A program made the position numbers and the translations under genes. Below the pieces are notes generated by a model. The model saw only the letters and a program-made list of their open reading frames with translations. It was not told where the DNA came from and searched no databases. DNA of 64,000 nucleotides, taken from NCBI RefSeq assembly GCF_016899425.1, contig NZ_CP045996.1, positions 1 to 64,000 on the forward strand, read 5' to 3'. Below, in pieces: positions 24,501-34,300 of the stretch (position 1 is the stretch's first letter; each line of letters opens with the position of its first letter). The DNA is from Burkholderia sp. MS389 (GTDB lineage: Bacteria; Pseudomonadota; Gammaproteobacteria; Burkholderiales; Burkholderiaceae).

Positions 24501-25216
24501 GCGTCCCGCTGGCCCGGCGCGGCGAGCTTGTAGCCGCGCCCCCACACGGTGAGGATCCGCACGGGCTCGGCCGGATCGGCCTCGATCTTCGCGCGCAGGC
24601 GGTTGATGTGGGTGTTGACCGTGTGTTCGTAGCCTTCGTGCTGGTAGCCCCACACGGCGTTCAGCAGATCCATCCGCGAGAACACCTTGCCCGGGTGCCG
24701 CGCGAAGAAATACAGCAGGTCGAATTCGCGCGGCGTGAGGTCGATGCGTGCGCCGTCGACGCTCGCCTCGCGCGCGATCGGGTCGATCGCGAGCCCCGCG
24801 ACGTCGAGCGTGCCCGCGTCGATCCGCGAATCGCGCGCGAGCGCATCGACGCGCCGCAGCAGCGCCTTCACGCGCGCGACGAGTTCGAGCACCGAGAACG
24901 GCTTCGCGAGGTAGTCGTCGGCGCCGAGTTCGAGGCCGAGGATCCGGTGCACCTCGCTCGACCGCGCGCTCGTGATGATGATCGGCGTATAGCGCGTCAT
25001 CGCCCGCGCGCGCCGGCAGATCTCGAGGCCGTCGACGCCCGGCAGCATCAGGTCGAGGATCAGCGCGTCCCAGTTGCCCTGTTCGAGCAGGCGCAGCCCT
25101 TCGGCGCCGTCCGCGCTGTGCACGACCTCGTAGCGCTCGTCGCGCAGGTGCAGGCTCAGCACGTCGGCAATGTCGGCGTCGTCCTCGACGATCAGGATGC
25201 GTTTCGGTTGGTCCAT
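24497..25216 (-). CDS. OmpR/PhoB-type response regulator
   Basis: 239 residues from ATG 25216. The receiver domain has D55 as phospho-acceptor in ALILDLMLPG and Lys in YLAKPFS. The C-terminal winged helix (about 135-235) has LTPREFDLLYFFARHPGKVFSR and the wing VWGRGYKL. An upstream in-frame extension to 25345 adds a low-complexity leader and is rejected. First gene of a two-gene operon with the histidine kinase. Confidence 0.93.
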   Translation of the reverse strand: MDQPKRILIVEDDADIADVLSLHLRDERYEVVHSADGAEGLRLLEQGNWDALILDLMLPGVDGLEICRRARAMTRYTPIIITSARSSEVHRILGLELGADDYLAKPFSVLELVARVKALLRRVDALARDSRIDAGTLDVAGLAIDPIAREASVDGARIDLTPREFDLLYFFARHPGKVFSRMDLLNAVWGYQHEGYEHTVNTHINRLRAKIEADPAEPVRILTVWGRGYKLAAPGQRDA

Positions 25217-25621
25217 GGCGGTGGGCGGCGGCACGTAGGAGCGGGGCTCAATAACGGTGATCGGCGGGCGATCGGCCCGGATCGAAGCGCGGCGGGAGGC
25301 CGCGCTGCCGTCATTGTGCAAAATTTTGCGGCGGCGAGGGGTCACATTTCGTTTAAGTTTGGATCGTGCGCGTGATGTGAGCCCCTATCCGCGAGGCTTC
25401 CCGCTCCGGCCCCTCAAACTCGATTCCACGCCCCCCGCAATAGACACGAAAAAAGTGCGCGAGATGCCCCGTGCCGCCCTTTCCCTCGGCGCGGCGCGCG
25501 GCCGGCATCCGTGCGGCCGCCGCTGCAAGAACGAGCGCGGCGCCGAATGCCAGCCTGACCGAGCCGCTATCGGTCGATGATCGAAAAGGCGACCTCCGTC
25601 AGCCGGCCGCCCTGCCCCGCG
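25217..25621. other. Intergenic region between two-component genes and peptide cluster
   Basis: 405 bases with no supported gene. It contains the promoter of the response regulator operon (an AT-rich patch near 25317-25380 including TTTCGTTTAAGTTTGGA) and the downstream end of the peptide cluster. The GC-rich inverted segments near 25620-25660 fall inside the hydroxylase gene. No clear terminator for the cluster was seen. Confidence 0.4.
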
Positions 25622-26440
25622 TTACGCCGCGGCCGCTTCGGCCCAGGGCGGCCGGAAATCCAGACCGAGATGCTGGCTGATCGCCGCATCGAGCCGCTCG
25701 ACCGCGTCCCGCTCGATCCGCGTGATGCCCGGATGCCAGATATCGACCAGCAGGCAAACCCGCGGCTCGTCGCTGTCGTTCCAGCTCTCATGTTCGAACG
25801 TATCGTCGAAAATGATCGCGCGCCGGTCCGGCCACTCGCGCGTCTCGTCGCCGACGCGCAGTCGCGAGCCATGCGGCACGATCAGCGGAAGCTGGCAGGT
25901 CAGCTTGAGATTGGTCGTGTCCGAATGCGGCGGAATCCGCGTGCCGCCCTGGATCACCGAAAAGATGAACGCGCCGCTCGGGCTGAGGAAATCCTGCACC
26001 TCGCGCATCAGCGCCGCGGTGCGCGGGCAACGGCGGCAATTCTCCTCGACCTCCGGCTCGCCCTTGCGCCTGAAATAGAACGACCCCCAGTCGTTGCGCC
26101 GGATCGACTCGAACCGTCCCGCCACCTGTTCTTCGTACGGCAGCAGCATCGACGTGGTGACCTGCGCGAGGAACTCCTCGCGCAGCACGTCGACCGACGC
26201 CTCGAGCGTCGACGTGAACGCCTCGAGCTCCGGATAATCGGACGCGTCGTACCACGGCTTCCCGTCGAGCCCCGGGAAATAGAACAGCAGCGGCCGCTGA
26301 TGTTTCGGCAGCGCGGGCAACGGAACCCGCCCCGTATTGATGTCGACGAACGCGATCACGCGTTCGAGCGCCGCCCTCCCGTACTGCGACACGAGCGCAT
26401 CCAGCGTGTCGTGAATCGCATTGCTCATCTCCTGTTTCAA
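25622..26440 (-). CDS. Aspartyl/asparaginyl beta-hydroxylase (AspH)-family oxygenase
   Basis: 272 residues. Fe(II)/2-oxoglutarate enzyme with the family facial pair in IPPHSDTTNLKL (His about 172, Asp about 174) and the second His in FDDTFEHESWN (about 216). The 2-oxoglutarate/Arg-binding end is RVCLLVDIWHP. In NRPS clusters such enzymes hydroxylate the beta-carbon of a free or carrier-bound amino acid. The TTG at 26440 is chosen because AAGGAG sits 7 bases upstream; the next ATG (26428) would overlap its own ribosome site. Last gene of the minus-strand cluster, 94 bases after the MFS gene. Substrate unknown; one of the residues loaded by the assembly line is most likely. Confidence 0.83.
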   Translation of the reverse strand: MKQEMSNAIHDTLDALVSQYGRAALERVIAFVDINTGRVPLPALPKHQRPLLFYFPGLDGKPWYDASDYPELEAFTSTLEASVDVLREEFLAQVTTSMLLPYEEQVAGRFESIRRNDWGSFYFRRKGEPEVEENCRRCPRTAALMREVQDFLSPSGAFIFSVIQGGTRIPPHSDTTNLKLTCQLPLIVPHGSRLRVGDETREWPDRRAIIFDDTFEHESWNDSDEPRVCLLVDIWHPGITRIERDAVERLDAAISQHLGLDFRPPWAEAAAA

Positions 26441-26534
26441 AGTCGCTCTCCTTGGCTATCGTGGGGTGACAAACGAAAAAGATTGCCGCTACCGCATGAC
26501 GCATCGCACCTGCATCGAACCGGCGCGCCCGGCC

Positions 26535-27782
26535 CTACACGCGCGCCGTCGCCTTTGCTTCTTCCACCGGGTCGGCGGCCCAGCCGCCGATCGTCGCGCC
26601 GTATCCGGACGCCGCCGCGACCAGCACGCCGACGCCGCACCACACCGCCTGCACGCCCCACTGGCTGACCAGGTAGCCGAGCAGGACCGACGCGATCATG
26701 CTGCCGAGCTGGAACACCAGCGAAAAAAACGAGACGGCGCGCGATCGCAGCGCATCGGGCGTGCGGTGATGCAGCACCGCGTTGAACACCGCGCCGGCGA
26801 TGCCGAGGCACAGCGCGACCCCGCTCAGCACGATGCCGAACGCGACGACGTGATTCGCCCAGCGCGTCAGCACGAGGCTCACGGCGAGCCCGGCGAACGG
26901 CAGCGTCACGGCGAGCGCTGGCCGCGCGGCGCATTGCTTCATCACGCGATACGACACCCAGCCGCCCGCGCCCTTCACGACCAGCATCAGCGTGAGGAAC
27001 AGGCCGAACGCCCAGGTCGCGCCATGCATCGGCACGAGCGTCTTCAACACGACCGGCCAGTAGCTCTCCAGCACCGACACGACGCCGCCGAGCAGCATGC
27101 AGAGCAGGATCAGCGGCCGCACCGCGCCGCCGTGCCACGTGAACCGGACCAGTTCCCGAAGATCGTCGAGGATCCTGCCGGCGGGCACCGCCTCGTGCGG
27201 CGCCTGCTCCGCCTCGGCGAAAAACCACGACGTGAGACCCAGCAGCACGACGAACAAGCCGCATGCGAGCGCGAGACCGATCTTGTACGGGTTGTCGAAC
27301 AGCCGGCTGCCGATCAGGTCCGGGAGCACGCCGCCGACCAGCGACATGCTCGCCAGCCCGAGCGCGGAGGCCAGCTCCGCACGGCCGAGAAAATACGGAA
27401 TCCGCTTCGTTTCGCCGTGCTCGCGCAGCAGGCCGACATACCACGCGTCGACGGTCCCGGAACTCATCGCGCGCGCGATGCCGAAGCTCGCCGCCGCGAG
27501 GTACAGCATCGGCTTCTGGCTGAAGCACAGCATCAGCGCGCAGCCGACGCTGTTCATCAGCAGCGATACGCGATAGGTCCGGATGCGGCCCACGCGGTCG
27601 GCCATCGCGCCGAACGGCAGCTCCAGCGCGATGGTCGACAGGCTGAACAGCGCCGCGTAAAGCCCGATCTCGAACAGCGTGAAATGGTTGTGCAGCAGGA
27701 ACAGCGTGACGACCGGCAGCACGAGGCCGAAGGTACCCCACAACGCCGCCTGCTGCAGGCAGTACCGCAGGTGGACGGTCAT
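26535..27782 (-). CDS. MFS transporter, probable product exporter
   Basis: 415 residues, twelve predicted membrane helices. The MFS loop motif between helices 2 and 3 is visible as LPFGAMADRVGRIRTYR (about 54-70). The ATG at 27782 overlaps the acetyltransferase stop (ATGA), so the two are coupled. MFS proteins inside NRPS clusters usually export the product or give self-protection. No signature tells which ion is used. An import role cannot be ruled out but is less usual in this setting. Confidence 0.85.
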   Translation of the reverse strand: MTVHLRYCLQQAALWGTFGLVLPVVTLFLLHNHFTLFEIGLYAALFSLSTIALELPFGAMADRVGRIRTYRVSLLMNSVGCALMLCFSQKPMLYLAAASFGIARAMSSGTVDAWYVGLLREHGETKRIPYFLGRAELASALGLASMSLVGGVLPDLIGSRLFDNPYKIGLALACGLFVVLLGLTSWFFAEAEQAPHEAVPAGRILDDLRELVRFTWHGGAVRPLILLCMLLGGVVSVLESYWPVVLKTLVPMHGATWAFGLFLTLMLVVKGAGGWVSYRVMKQCAARPALAVTLPFAGLAVSLVLTRWANHVVAFGIVLSGVALCLGIAGAVFNAVLHHRTPDALRSRAVSFFSLVFQLGSMIASVLLGYLVSQWGVQAVWCGVGVLVAAASGYGATIGGWAADPVEEAKATARV

Positions 27783-28222
27783 CGGCTGTCCTTGTCGCCG
27801 GACTCGAGCAGCAGGTACTCGCCGTCTTCCGCGCTGCCGGCGCCGATCTCGGCGAAGCCGCACGCCGCATAGAACGCCAGCGCCGGCGCGTTGGCGCGCA
27901 GGCACTTGAGCCGATAGCGGGTGGCCGGCCAGCCCGGCAGCGCGCGCAGCAGCGCGCGGCCGACGCCGCTGCGGTGGTGCGGCCGGGACACGTGCAGGTG
28001 GTGGATGAAATGGTCGGGTTCCCAGACCGACACGAAGCCGGCGAGTCGCCCGCTTGCGTCCTCGGCGACCCTCAGCCGCTCGCCTTCCGTCTGGGCGTCG
28101 AAGTCGGCCGGCTGGAACGCGCCGGCCGGCACCCAGACGAAGGTCTCGCGGCGCGAGTGCAGGAACAGCTCGCGCAGGGCCGGCGTATCGGCGGCCACTG
28201 CGTCACGTACGATGATCTTCAT
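27779..28222 (-). CDS. GNAT-family N-acetyltransferase
   Basis: 147 residues with a complete GNAT fold: beta4 HHLHVSRPHH followed by the acetyl-CoA pyrophosphate loop RSGVGRALL (about 83-91) and the C-terminal LAFYAACGFAEIG. It transfers an acyl group from acyl-CoA to an amine. It overlaps the serine hydrolase by 20 bases and the MFS gene by 4, so it belongs to the operon. Possible jobs are tailoring of a free amine in the product, self-resistance by acetylation, or making a modified amino-acid precursor; the sequence does not decide. Confidence 0.85.
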   Translation of the reverse strand: MKIIVRDAVAADTPALRELFLHSRRETFVWVPAGAFQPADFDAQTEGERLRVAEDASGRLAGFVSVWEPDHFIHHLHVSRPHHRSGVGRALLRALPGWPATRYRLKCLRANAPALAFYAACGFAEIGAGSAEDGEYLLLESGDKDSR

Positions 28223-29675
28223 GATTCGCTTCCCTTGCAGCGGACGTGGTTGCCGGGTCGGCGCAGCCCGGCAGGCTCGCCATCACGTCGGCGACGAAGC
28301 GTTCGGTGTCCCAGCTGTGGTCCACCGTCGCGCCCAGCCGCGTGATGACCACGCGGCACGACGGCACGATCACCACCAGCTGGTGATTGAAGCCGTCCAT
28401 CATCACCAGGTCCTCGGGCAGCGACGGAAACCGGCGCGCGCCGCCGGCGCCGGCATTCAGCCAAAGATGCGCACCGAGCCGGCCGTCGTGCCGGGTCGCC
28501 TCGGGCGTCGCCATGAAACGCACCCAGTCCTCATCGACGATGCGCGCGCCGCGCCACACGCCGTGCTGCAGGATCAACTGGCCGAGCTTCGACCAGTCCC
28601 GCGCCGATGCCAGCATGTAGCTGCTGCCGACCAGCGTGCCCGACGCGTCGGGCTCCATCATCGCGGTGCGGATGCCGAGCGGCTCGAACAGCCGCGCCCG
28701 TGCGAACGGCACGATGTCGAGCGGCCGCGGCGAGACCGCGCGCGCGATGATCTTCGCGACCAGCACGCTGCCGCCGCTCTGGTAGTCCACCTCGCGGCCG
28801 GGCGCGATCTTCAGCGGCCGGCTCGCGACGAAGCGCGCCATGTCGGTCGACTGGTACAGCATCTTCGTCGTGTCCGAGCCGGGCAGATAGCCTTCCCGGT
28901 AGTCCAGCCCGCTCGTCCATTGCAGCAAGTCGCGCAACCGGATCGCCTGGCGCGGGTCGCCGGACGACGCCCAGTCGTCCAGCAGGCGATCCTGCGCGAG
29001 CGTCAGTTTGCCGTCGCGGGCCAATACGCCCGCCAGCAATGCGGTGACGGTCTTCGTCATCGACCAGCCGAGCAACGGGGTATCGGCCGTGACGCCCGGC
29101 GCGTACCGCTCGCCGACGAGCTTGCCGTCCTGCCGCACGACCACCGCCAGCGTGTTGCGCAGCGATCCGGGCGCCGGCTCCGCCACCGCGCGATCCAGCA
29201 CGGCGCCCAGCGCCGGCGGCGGATCGGACGGTATGACATCGTCGAGGTTGTCGGCCTCGGCCGACGCGCCCGGCAGCGCGAGGCCATCGCCCTCCACGCG
29301 CAACGCGTCGATCGCGTCGGCCGGCGCGATCGTGCAGCCGAGGCCCGGCCGGTACAACGCGACCGTCGAGCGCAGCACGCCGAGCCCTGCGGCCTCGACG
29401 GTCTGTCGCGCACGGTCGATCCGGTACGTGACGAAGTCGAACAACGGATTGATCGGCTGCACCTCGCGCGCGAACACGGCGCGCGCATCGCCGTCGCTAC
29501 CGTCGCTACCGTCGCCGCCGGCGAGCACGCGCGCGCACAGGTAATGCGACGCATAGCCGGTCGCGGCGGGCAGCGCCCAATACAGCAGGCCCACGGCAGC
29601 GGCCAGCAACAGCATGACCGTGACGGCGAGAATCTTGACGGCGGTAGCGACACGGGACGGAGGACGATCCGGCAT
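28203..29675 (-). CDS. Membrane-anchored serine hydrolase of the beta-lactamase family (PF00144)
   Basis: 490 residues. A basic N-terminus and one membrane helix (about 14-36) indicate an inner-membrane anchor with the catalytic domain in the periplasm. The nucleophile motif S-x-x-K is GWSMTKTVTALLAG (about 215) and the second motif is DYQSGGSVL (Y-x-S form). The family is the class C beta-lactamase/esterase/6-aminohexanoate-dimer hydrolase group, not a classical antibiotic beta-lactamase. In several NRPS clusters a membrane-bound member (for example ClbP of colibactin) trims a prodrug peptide during export. Here it sits beside an MFS exporter, so a similar maturation or a detoxifying role is inferred. 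ATG 29675 has GAGGAAA upstream. A short tandem repeat encodes GDGSDGSDGDA near residues 53-63. Confidence 0.8.
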   Translation of the reverse strand: MPDRPPSRVATAVKILAVTVMLLLAAAVGLLYWALPAATGYASHYLCARVLAGGDGSDGSDGDARAVFAREVQPINPLFDFVTYRIDRARQTVEAAGLGVLRSTVALYRPGLGCTIAPADAIDALRVEGDGLALPGASAEADNLDDVIPSDPPPALGAVLDRAVAEPAPGSLRNTLAVVVRQDGKLVGERYAPGVTADTPLLGWSMTKTVTALLAGVLARDGKLTLAQDRLLDDWASSGDPRQAIRLRDLLQWTSGLDYREGYLPGSDTTKMLYQSTDMARFVASRPLKIAPGREVDYQSGGSVLVAKIIARAVSPRPLDIVPFARARLFEPLGIRTAMMEPDASGTLVGSSYMLASARDWSKLGQLILQHGVWRGARIVDEDWVRFMATPEATRHDGRLGAHLWLNAGAGGARRFPSLPEDLVMMDGFNHQLVVIVPSCRVVITRLGATVDHSWDTERFVADVMASLPGCADPATTSAAREANHEDHRT

Positions 29676-29740
29676 GGGGAGTGTTTTCCTCGTTCGACGA
29701 TTCGACGAGACGATGCGGGCCGCCCCGCGGCCGCCCGCGC

Positions 29741-31336
29741 TCAAAGGACGATTTCCTTCTTCAGGTACAGCCGCTCGGACTGGATGTCGCGTGCGTGGCA
29801 GCGGGCGATCAGCTTGTCCGATTCGACGATCGGCAGCGAGGTCGGCGCGTATTCGATGCTGGAGATGAACTTGAGCCACGGCTCCGCGCCCATCGCATAG
29901 ACGAACACCTGGCGCGGCGCGAAGCACTCGACCAGCGGCCACGCGCGCTCGCAGTCGGAGCCGTTCAGGCGGCGGTTCTGGTCGAACTGGCGCCCGAGCG
30001 GCTCGTTCAGGAGCGCGCCGTACAGCCAGGACATCGGCGCGCCTTCGCATTCCATGCCGATGAACAGCGTGCCGATCCGGCCGATGCGCTGCGCGATGCG
30101 CTGGTACAGCTCCGGCTGGAGATTGTTCGAGTCGGCCGCGAACAGCATGCTCTTGCCGTCCACCTTCAGCGCGAACGCCATCTTCGCCGCGATATGCAGA
30201 TCGCCGTGCTCGCCGAGGAACGGCAGCGCGACGATCTCGCCGCCCGGCACGGGCACGCTGTCCAGTTCGCCGACCTCGATCACCCGCTCGAACCCGCATG
30301 CTTCGAGCGCGAGCCGGATCGACGGATCTTGCAGGAACCCGCCGTGGCTGCGCGGCACGACCAGCGTGCCGATCCGGTGCCGTAGCTGCAGCAGGCTCTC
30401 GAGCACGATGTGATCCTGGTGGTTGTGGGTCAGCAGCACGTAATCGATGCGCTCGGGCAGATCCGCGAACGTGAACGGATCGTCGCCCTGGCCGAGCGGA
30501 TAGCCGACGATCGGATCGGTCAGCAGCGAGAATTTCGCGGTTTCGACCAGCACCGTCGCATGGTTGAAGTAGCGCACCCGCACCGGCTGCCCCGCGCGCG
30601 CCGGCGCCGACGGCGGGCGCGGCGGCGGTGCGTCGGTGAACCAGGTTTCGAGCGCCGTGCGCCGCGCGGCGCCGCCCTCCGCGTGCGCGAGCAGGCGGTC
30701 GATCAGGTCCGGCGCGGCGCCCGTGTGGCGGGCCGCGAACAGCTCGTCGTACAGCGCGTCGCGGAACGGCAGGCGAATCTGCACCATGTGCTCGTCCGGA
30801 AAGCGCGGCGTGCTCAGCATGAAGCTCCGGTCGTCGCTGGTGGCGAGGAAGCCGTTCACGCTCTGCAGCGCGTCGAGATAGCCGGCGCTGTCGTACAACA
30901 GCCGCTCGAACAGCCGGTACGACGCGTGGCCGCGCAGGTCGTAGCCCAGCTCGACGAATCCCTTCAACGGCTCGGGCACCCGCGCATACAGCGGCGACAG
31001 CGTATCGCCGCCTCCTTCCCGCTCGAGCAGTTCGTCGAGCTCGCGCAGCGCGTCCGCCAGCGCCAGCAGCGGCGCGGCGCGCGTGCGGGTGTCGCGGATC
31101 AGCGCGTCGACCGCCGGCACGAGCTCCCGGCCGCCGTTGAGAAACGGGCCGCCGGCCATCTTCGCGGCGGAACGCCGATGCAGCTCCGGCGCGCGGATGA
31201 AGGATTCCATGATGCGCAGATGCACCTGCTTCATCACCAGCGCGCAGGTCGCCGGCTGCAGCAGGAAAGTCCACGCATACCATTGATTGATCAGCGGTTC
31301 GAAGACGACGTTGGGTTTCAGGTAGATCTGGGTCAT
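29741..31336 (-). CDS. CmlA-like diiron beta-hydroxylase (metallo-beta-lactamase fold)
   Basis: 531 residues. An N-terminal ~240-residue domain starts IYLKPNVVFEPLINQWYAW. The C-terminal metallo-beta-lactamase fold has THNHQDH at about 301-307, a Glu at about 375 in FLGEHGDL where hydrolases have His, and a bridging Asp at about 401 in FAADSNN. From memory, CmlA of chloramphenicol synthesis (532 residues; H305/H307/D309/H310, E377, D403) has almost the same numbering; it is an oxygen-dependent diiron enzyme that beta-hydroxylates an amino acid tethered to an NRPS carrier protein. Start ATG is 1 base after the NRPS-PKS stop, so it is coupled to that gene. Beta-hydroxylation of a carrier-bound residue is the expected job; which residue is unknown. 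Confidence 0.85.
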   Translation of the reverse strand: MTQIYLKPNVVFEPLINQWYAWTFLLQPATCALVMKQVHLRIMESFIRAPELHRRSAAKMAGGPFLNGGRELVPAVDALIRDTRTRAAPLLALADALRELDELLEREGGGDTLSPLYARVPEPLKGFVELGYDLRGHASYRLFERLLYDSAGYLDALQSVNGFLATSDDRSFMLSTPRFPDEHMVQIRLPFRDALYDELFAARHTGAAPDLIDRLLAHAEGGAARRTALETWFTDAPPPRPPSAPARAGQPVRVRYFNHATVLVETAKFSLLTDPIVGYPLGQGDDPFTFADLPERIDYVLLTHNHQDHIVLESLLQLRHRIGTLVVPRSHGGFLQDPSIRLALEACGFERVIEVGELDSVPVPGGEIVALPFLGEHGDLHIAAKMAFALKVDGKSMLFAADSNNLQPELYQRIAQRIGRIGTLFIGMECEGAPMSWLYGALLNEPLGRQFDQNRRLNGSDCERAWPLVECFAPRQVFVYAMGAEPWLKFISSIEYAPTSLPIVESDKLIARCHARDIQSERLYLKKEIVL

Positions 31337-31337
31337 G

Positions 31338-34300
31338 TCAGGAATGATCGTGTTCGACTACGGGAACGGCTGCGTCGGCGACATGCGCGAGCGCGGCCTC
31401 CATGTGTTCGCGCCACCGACGCAGCAACTGTTCGGCGGTGGCGCGCGTGTGGACGGCGTCGCTGTAGCGGCACTCGAACGCGAGTTCGCCGTCGCCCGCG
31501 ACGCAGACGAGGTTCAGCAGATGGGAACGTTCGTCGGTTGCCGCGCGGTCCGTGCCCACCGCCTCGGTGGCGGCGGAGAACCACGCGGACGGACGCGCGG
31601 CGGCCGCCGACACGAAATCGATGCTGACCTGCGGCTGCACGCAGCGCCGCCACGCGTCGGGATCGACGCCGGCGGGCGGCGGCAGGTCCGCACCGCCCAG
31701 CGCCGCCAGCGGCAGCGCGGCCAGCGTCGCCTCCCACTCGCGCAGCGCGGCGACGCCCGGCACGCCGGCGCGATGCGGCAACAGCAGCGGCACGTCGCAG
31801 ACGAAGCAGCCGACCGCGCGCTCGACCGCCGGCCCGTCGTCGAGCCAGTCGCGGCCGTGCCGGCCGAGATCGGCGACGACCGCGCCGCCCGCCCAGTCGG
31901 TGAGCGCGCGCGCCGCCGCCGCGATCGCGACGGTGGCGGCTTTCACGCGCAGGCGCTGCGGCACGACGGCCAGCAACCGTCGCGCCGCCTCGCCGGTCAG
32001 CCGGTCGCGCACGACCTGCTGGCTCGCCTCGGCGTTCGCGCCGGCTTCCGCGTGCCGATCCCGCGGCAGCGCGACGTTGGCCGCCATCGGCGCAAAGTAC
32101 GCGGCGGTTTCGCCCGCCTGCCGCGCGGCCGCCATGCGTGCGTCGAGCGCGCGAAGATAGGCCGGGTACGCCAGCGTCGGCGCGGCCACTGCCGGCGTCC
32201 GGCCGTCCGCATGCGCCGCATACGCATTGGCGAGGTCGTCCAGCAGCACCGCCCAGCCATGGCTGTCCGCGACGAGACCGTGCACGACGAGCAGCAGCCG
32301 GTCGCCGGCCGCGCCGCATCGGTAGTGCGCGATCCGCACCAGCGGCCCGTGCGCGAGATCGAAGCCCTGCTGCAGCGTCGTGCTGTGCGCGACGATGAAG
32401 CGCGCCGCATCGTCCGCCACCAGGTCGTGGCTGCTGAAGCAGCGCTGCACGGCGTCCGTGTCCGCCGGCGCGACGCGGCCCGACAGCGCGCCGCGATCGA
32501 ATACGCAGCGCAGCCCCGGATGCGCGTCGAGCAGCGAACGGAGCGCGGCCCGCAGCGCGTCGGCGTCGAGCGGTTGCGCCGCCCGAACGAGCAACGCGCG
32601 GTTCCAGTGGTGCGCGTGCGGGCGCTGCAGCACGCGCCTTTGATACGGCGTCAGCGGGAACGCGGACACATCGTGCGCGTCCGGTCGCGCCGCCAGCGGC
32701 CGCAGGCAATCGGCCAGGTCCCCGAGGGTCGGGCTCGCGAAGAAATCCTGCGGGTCGACCGTCCAGCCGGCCCGGTTCAGCTGCGCGACGGCGCGCAGCA
32801 CCAGGATGGAGTCGCCGCCCAGCCCGAAGTAGTTGTCGTCGCGGCCGATCCGCTCCAGCCGCAGCACGTCGCGCAGCACCGTCAGCAGCGCGCGCAGCGG
32901 CGGCGTGTCGTCGCCGTCCGCGGCCGCGTCCGGCAGCACCGCCGTCGATACCCACTGGCGATCGATCTTGTCGCCGGACGTCTTCGGCAGCGACGGCACG
33001 ATTGCCAGCGCATGCGGCACCAGATGCGCGGGCGCGACGCGGCGCAGCGCGCGCAGCCGCTCGCGCGCCGCCTCGCGTGACGTGTCCGCCGCGCCCGATG
33101 CGTCGGCGCCCACGACGATGAACGCCTCCAGGCGCGGCGCCGGCGCGTCGGGTCCGCCCGACAGCCGCACTGCGGCCTCGCGCACGCCGTCCTGTTCGAG
33201 CAGCAGCGCTTCCACTTCGGCCAGATCGACACGAACGCCGCGCACCTTGATCTGGCGATCGCTGCGGCCGAGGTAGATCAGCGCGCCCGCCCCGTCGCGA
33301 CGCACGAGGTCGCCGGTGCGATACATGCGCGCGCCCGGCTGTCCGGCGAACGGATCGGGCAGGAACGCGGCGGCCGTCTGGCCGGGCCGGCCCGGGTAGC
33401 CGCTCGCGAGTGCGCCGCCGCCGAGATAGAGCTCGCCGCGGCACAGCGGCGGCACCGGTTGCAGGTGCGCGTCGAGCACATAGGCCGTGGTGCCGGGCAG
33501 CGGCGCGCCGATCGGCACGTCGCGTTCATCCGCGCGCGCGTCGGCCGGCACGTCGTGCACGACGGACGTGATCACGCTCTCCGTCAGCCCGTACGCGTTC
33601 ATCAGCGCCACGCGGCCGCCCGTCACGGCGCGCCATGTCTGCACGGCCGCGAGCGGCACCGTCTCGCTGCCCGTCACGACCAGCCGCAGCCGCGCCGGCA
33701 GCGCGGCCTCGCCGAGCCCGATCGCACGCACCCATTCGCGCCAGAACGACGCGGGCAGGTTGAGCACGGTCGCACGCTGTGCGTCGAGCAGGCCGCTGAA
33801 CGCGCCGAGCGTCGGCCACGCCGTGCGCTCGAGCAGCAGCAGACAGGCGCCGGCGGACAGCGTCGTGAAGATTTCCTCGATCGACACGTCGAACACGAGC
33901 GACGAGAACTGCACGACCCGGTCGTCGGCCGTCATGCGATACGCGGCGCACAGTGCCTGGATCTTCTGCGCGACCGCCCGATGGCTGACGTCGACGCCCT
34001 TCGGCACGCCGGTCGAACCGGACGTGAACAGCGTATAGGCGGCCCGTTGCGGATCGATACGTGCGGGCGGCGCGCCGGCGGACGCGTCGCCAAGCGCGGC
34101 GAACGCGATCGCCGCGCATCCGGGCCACGTCGGCGGCGGCGCCGTCGCGTCGTGCACGAGCAGCACCGGCGCCGCTTGCGACAGGATCGCGTGCTGCCGC
34201 GCGGCCGGCGCGGCGGGATCGAGCGGCAGGTACGTCGCCCCGATGCGCAGCACGCCGAGCAGCGCCACCAGTGCGTCGAGCCCCATCGGCAAGCACAGCG

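Noticed and set aside
28203..29675. Calling this a classical antibiotic-resistance beta-lactamase
   Set aside because: It has the Y-x-S form of the second motif, a membrane anchor and lies in a biosynthetic operon; it fits the wider PF00144 esterase/peptidase group better.
29676..31283. In-frame extension of the serine hydrolase to 1026 codons
   Set aside because: The extra part is the wrong frame of the CmlA-like gene; a membrane anchor and ATG occur at 29675.
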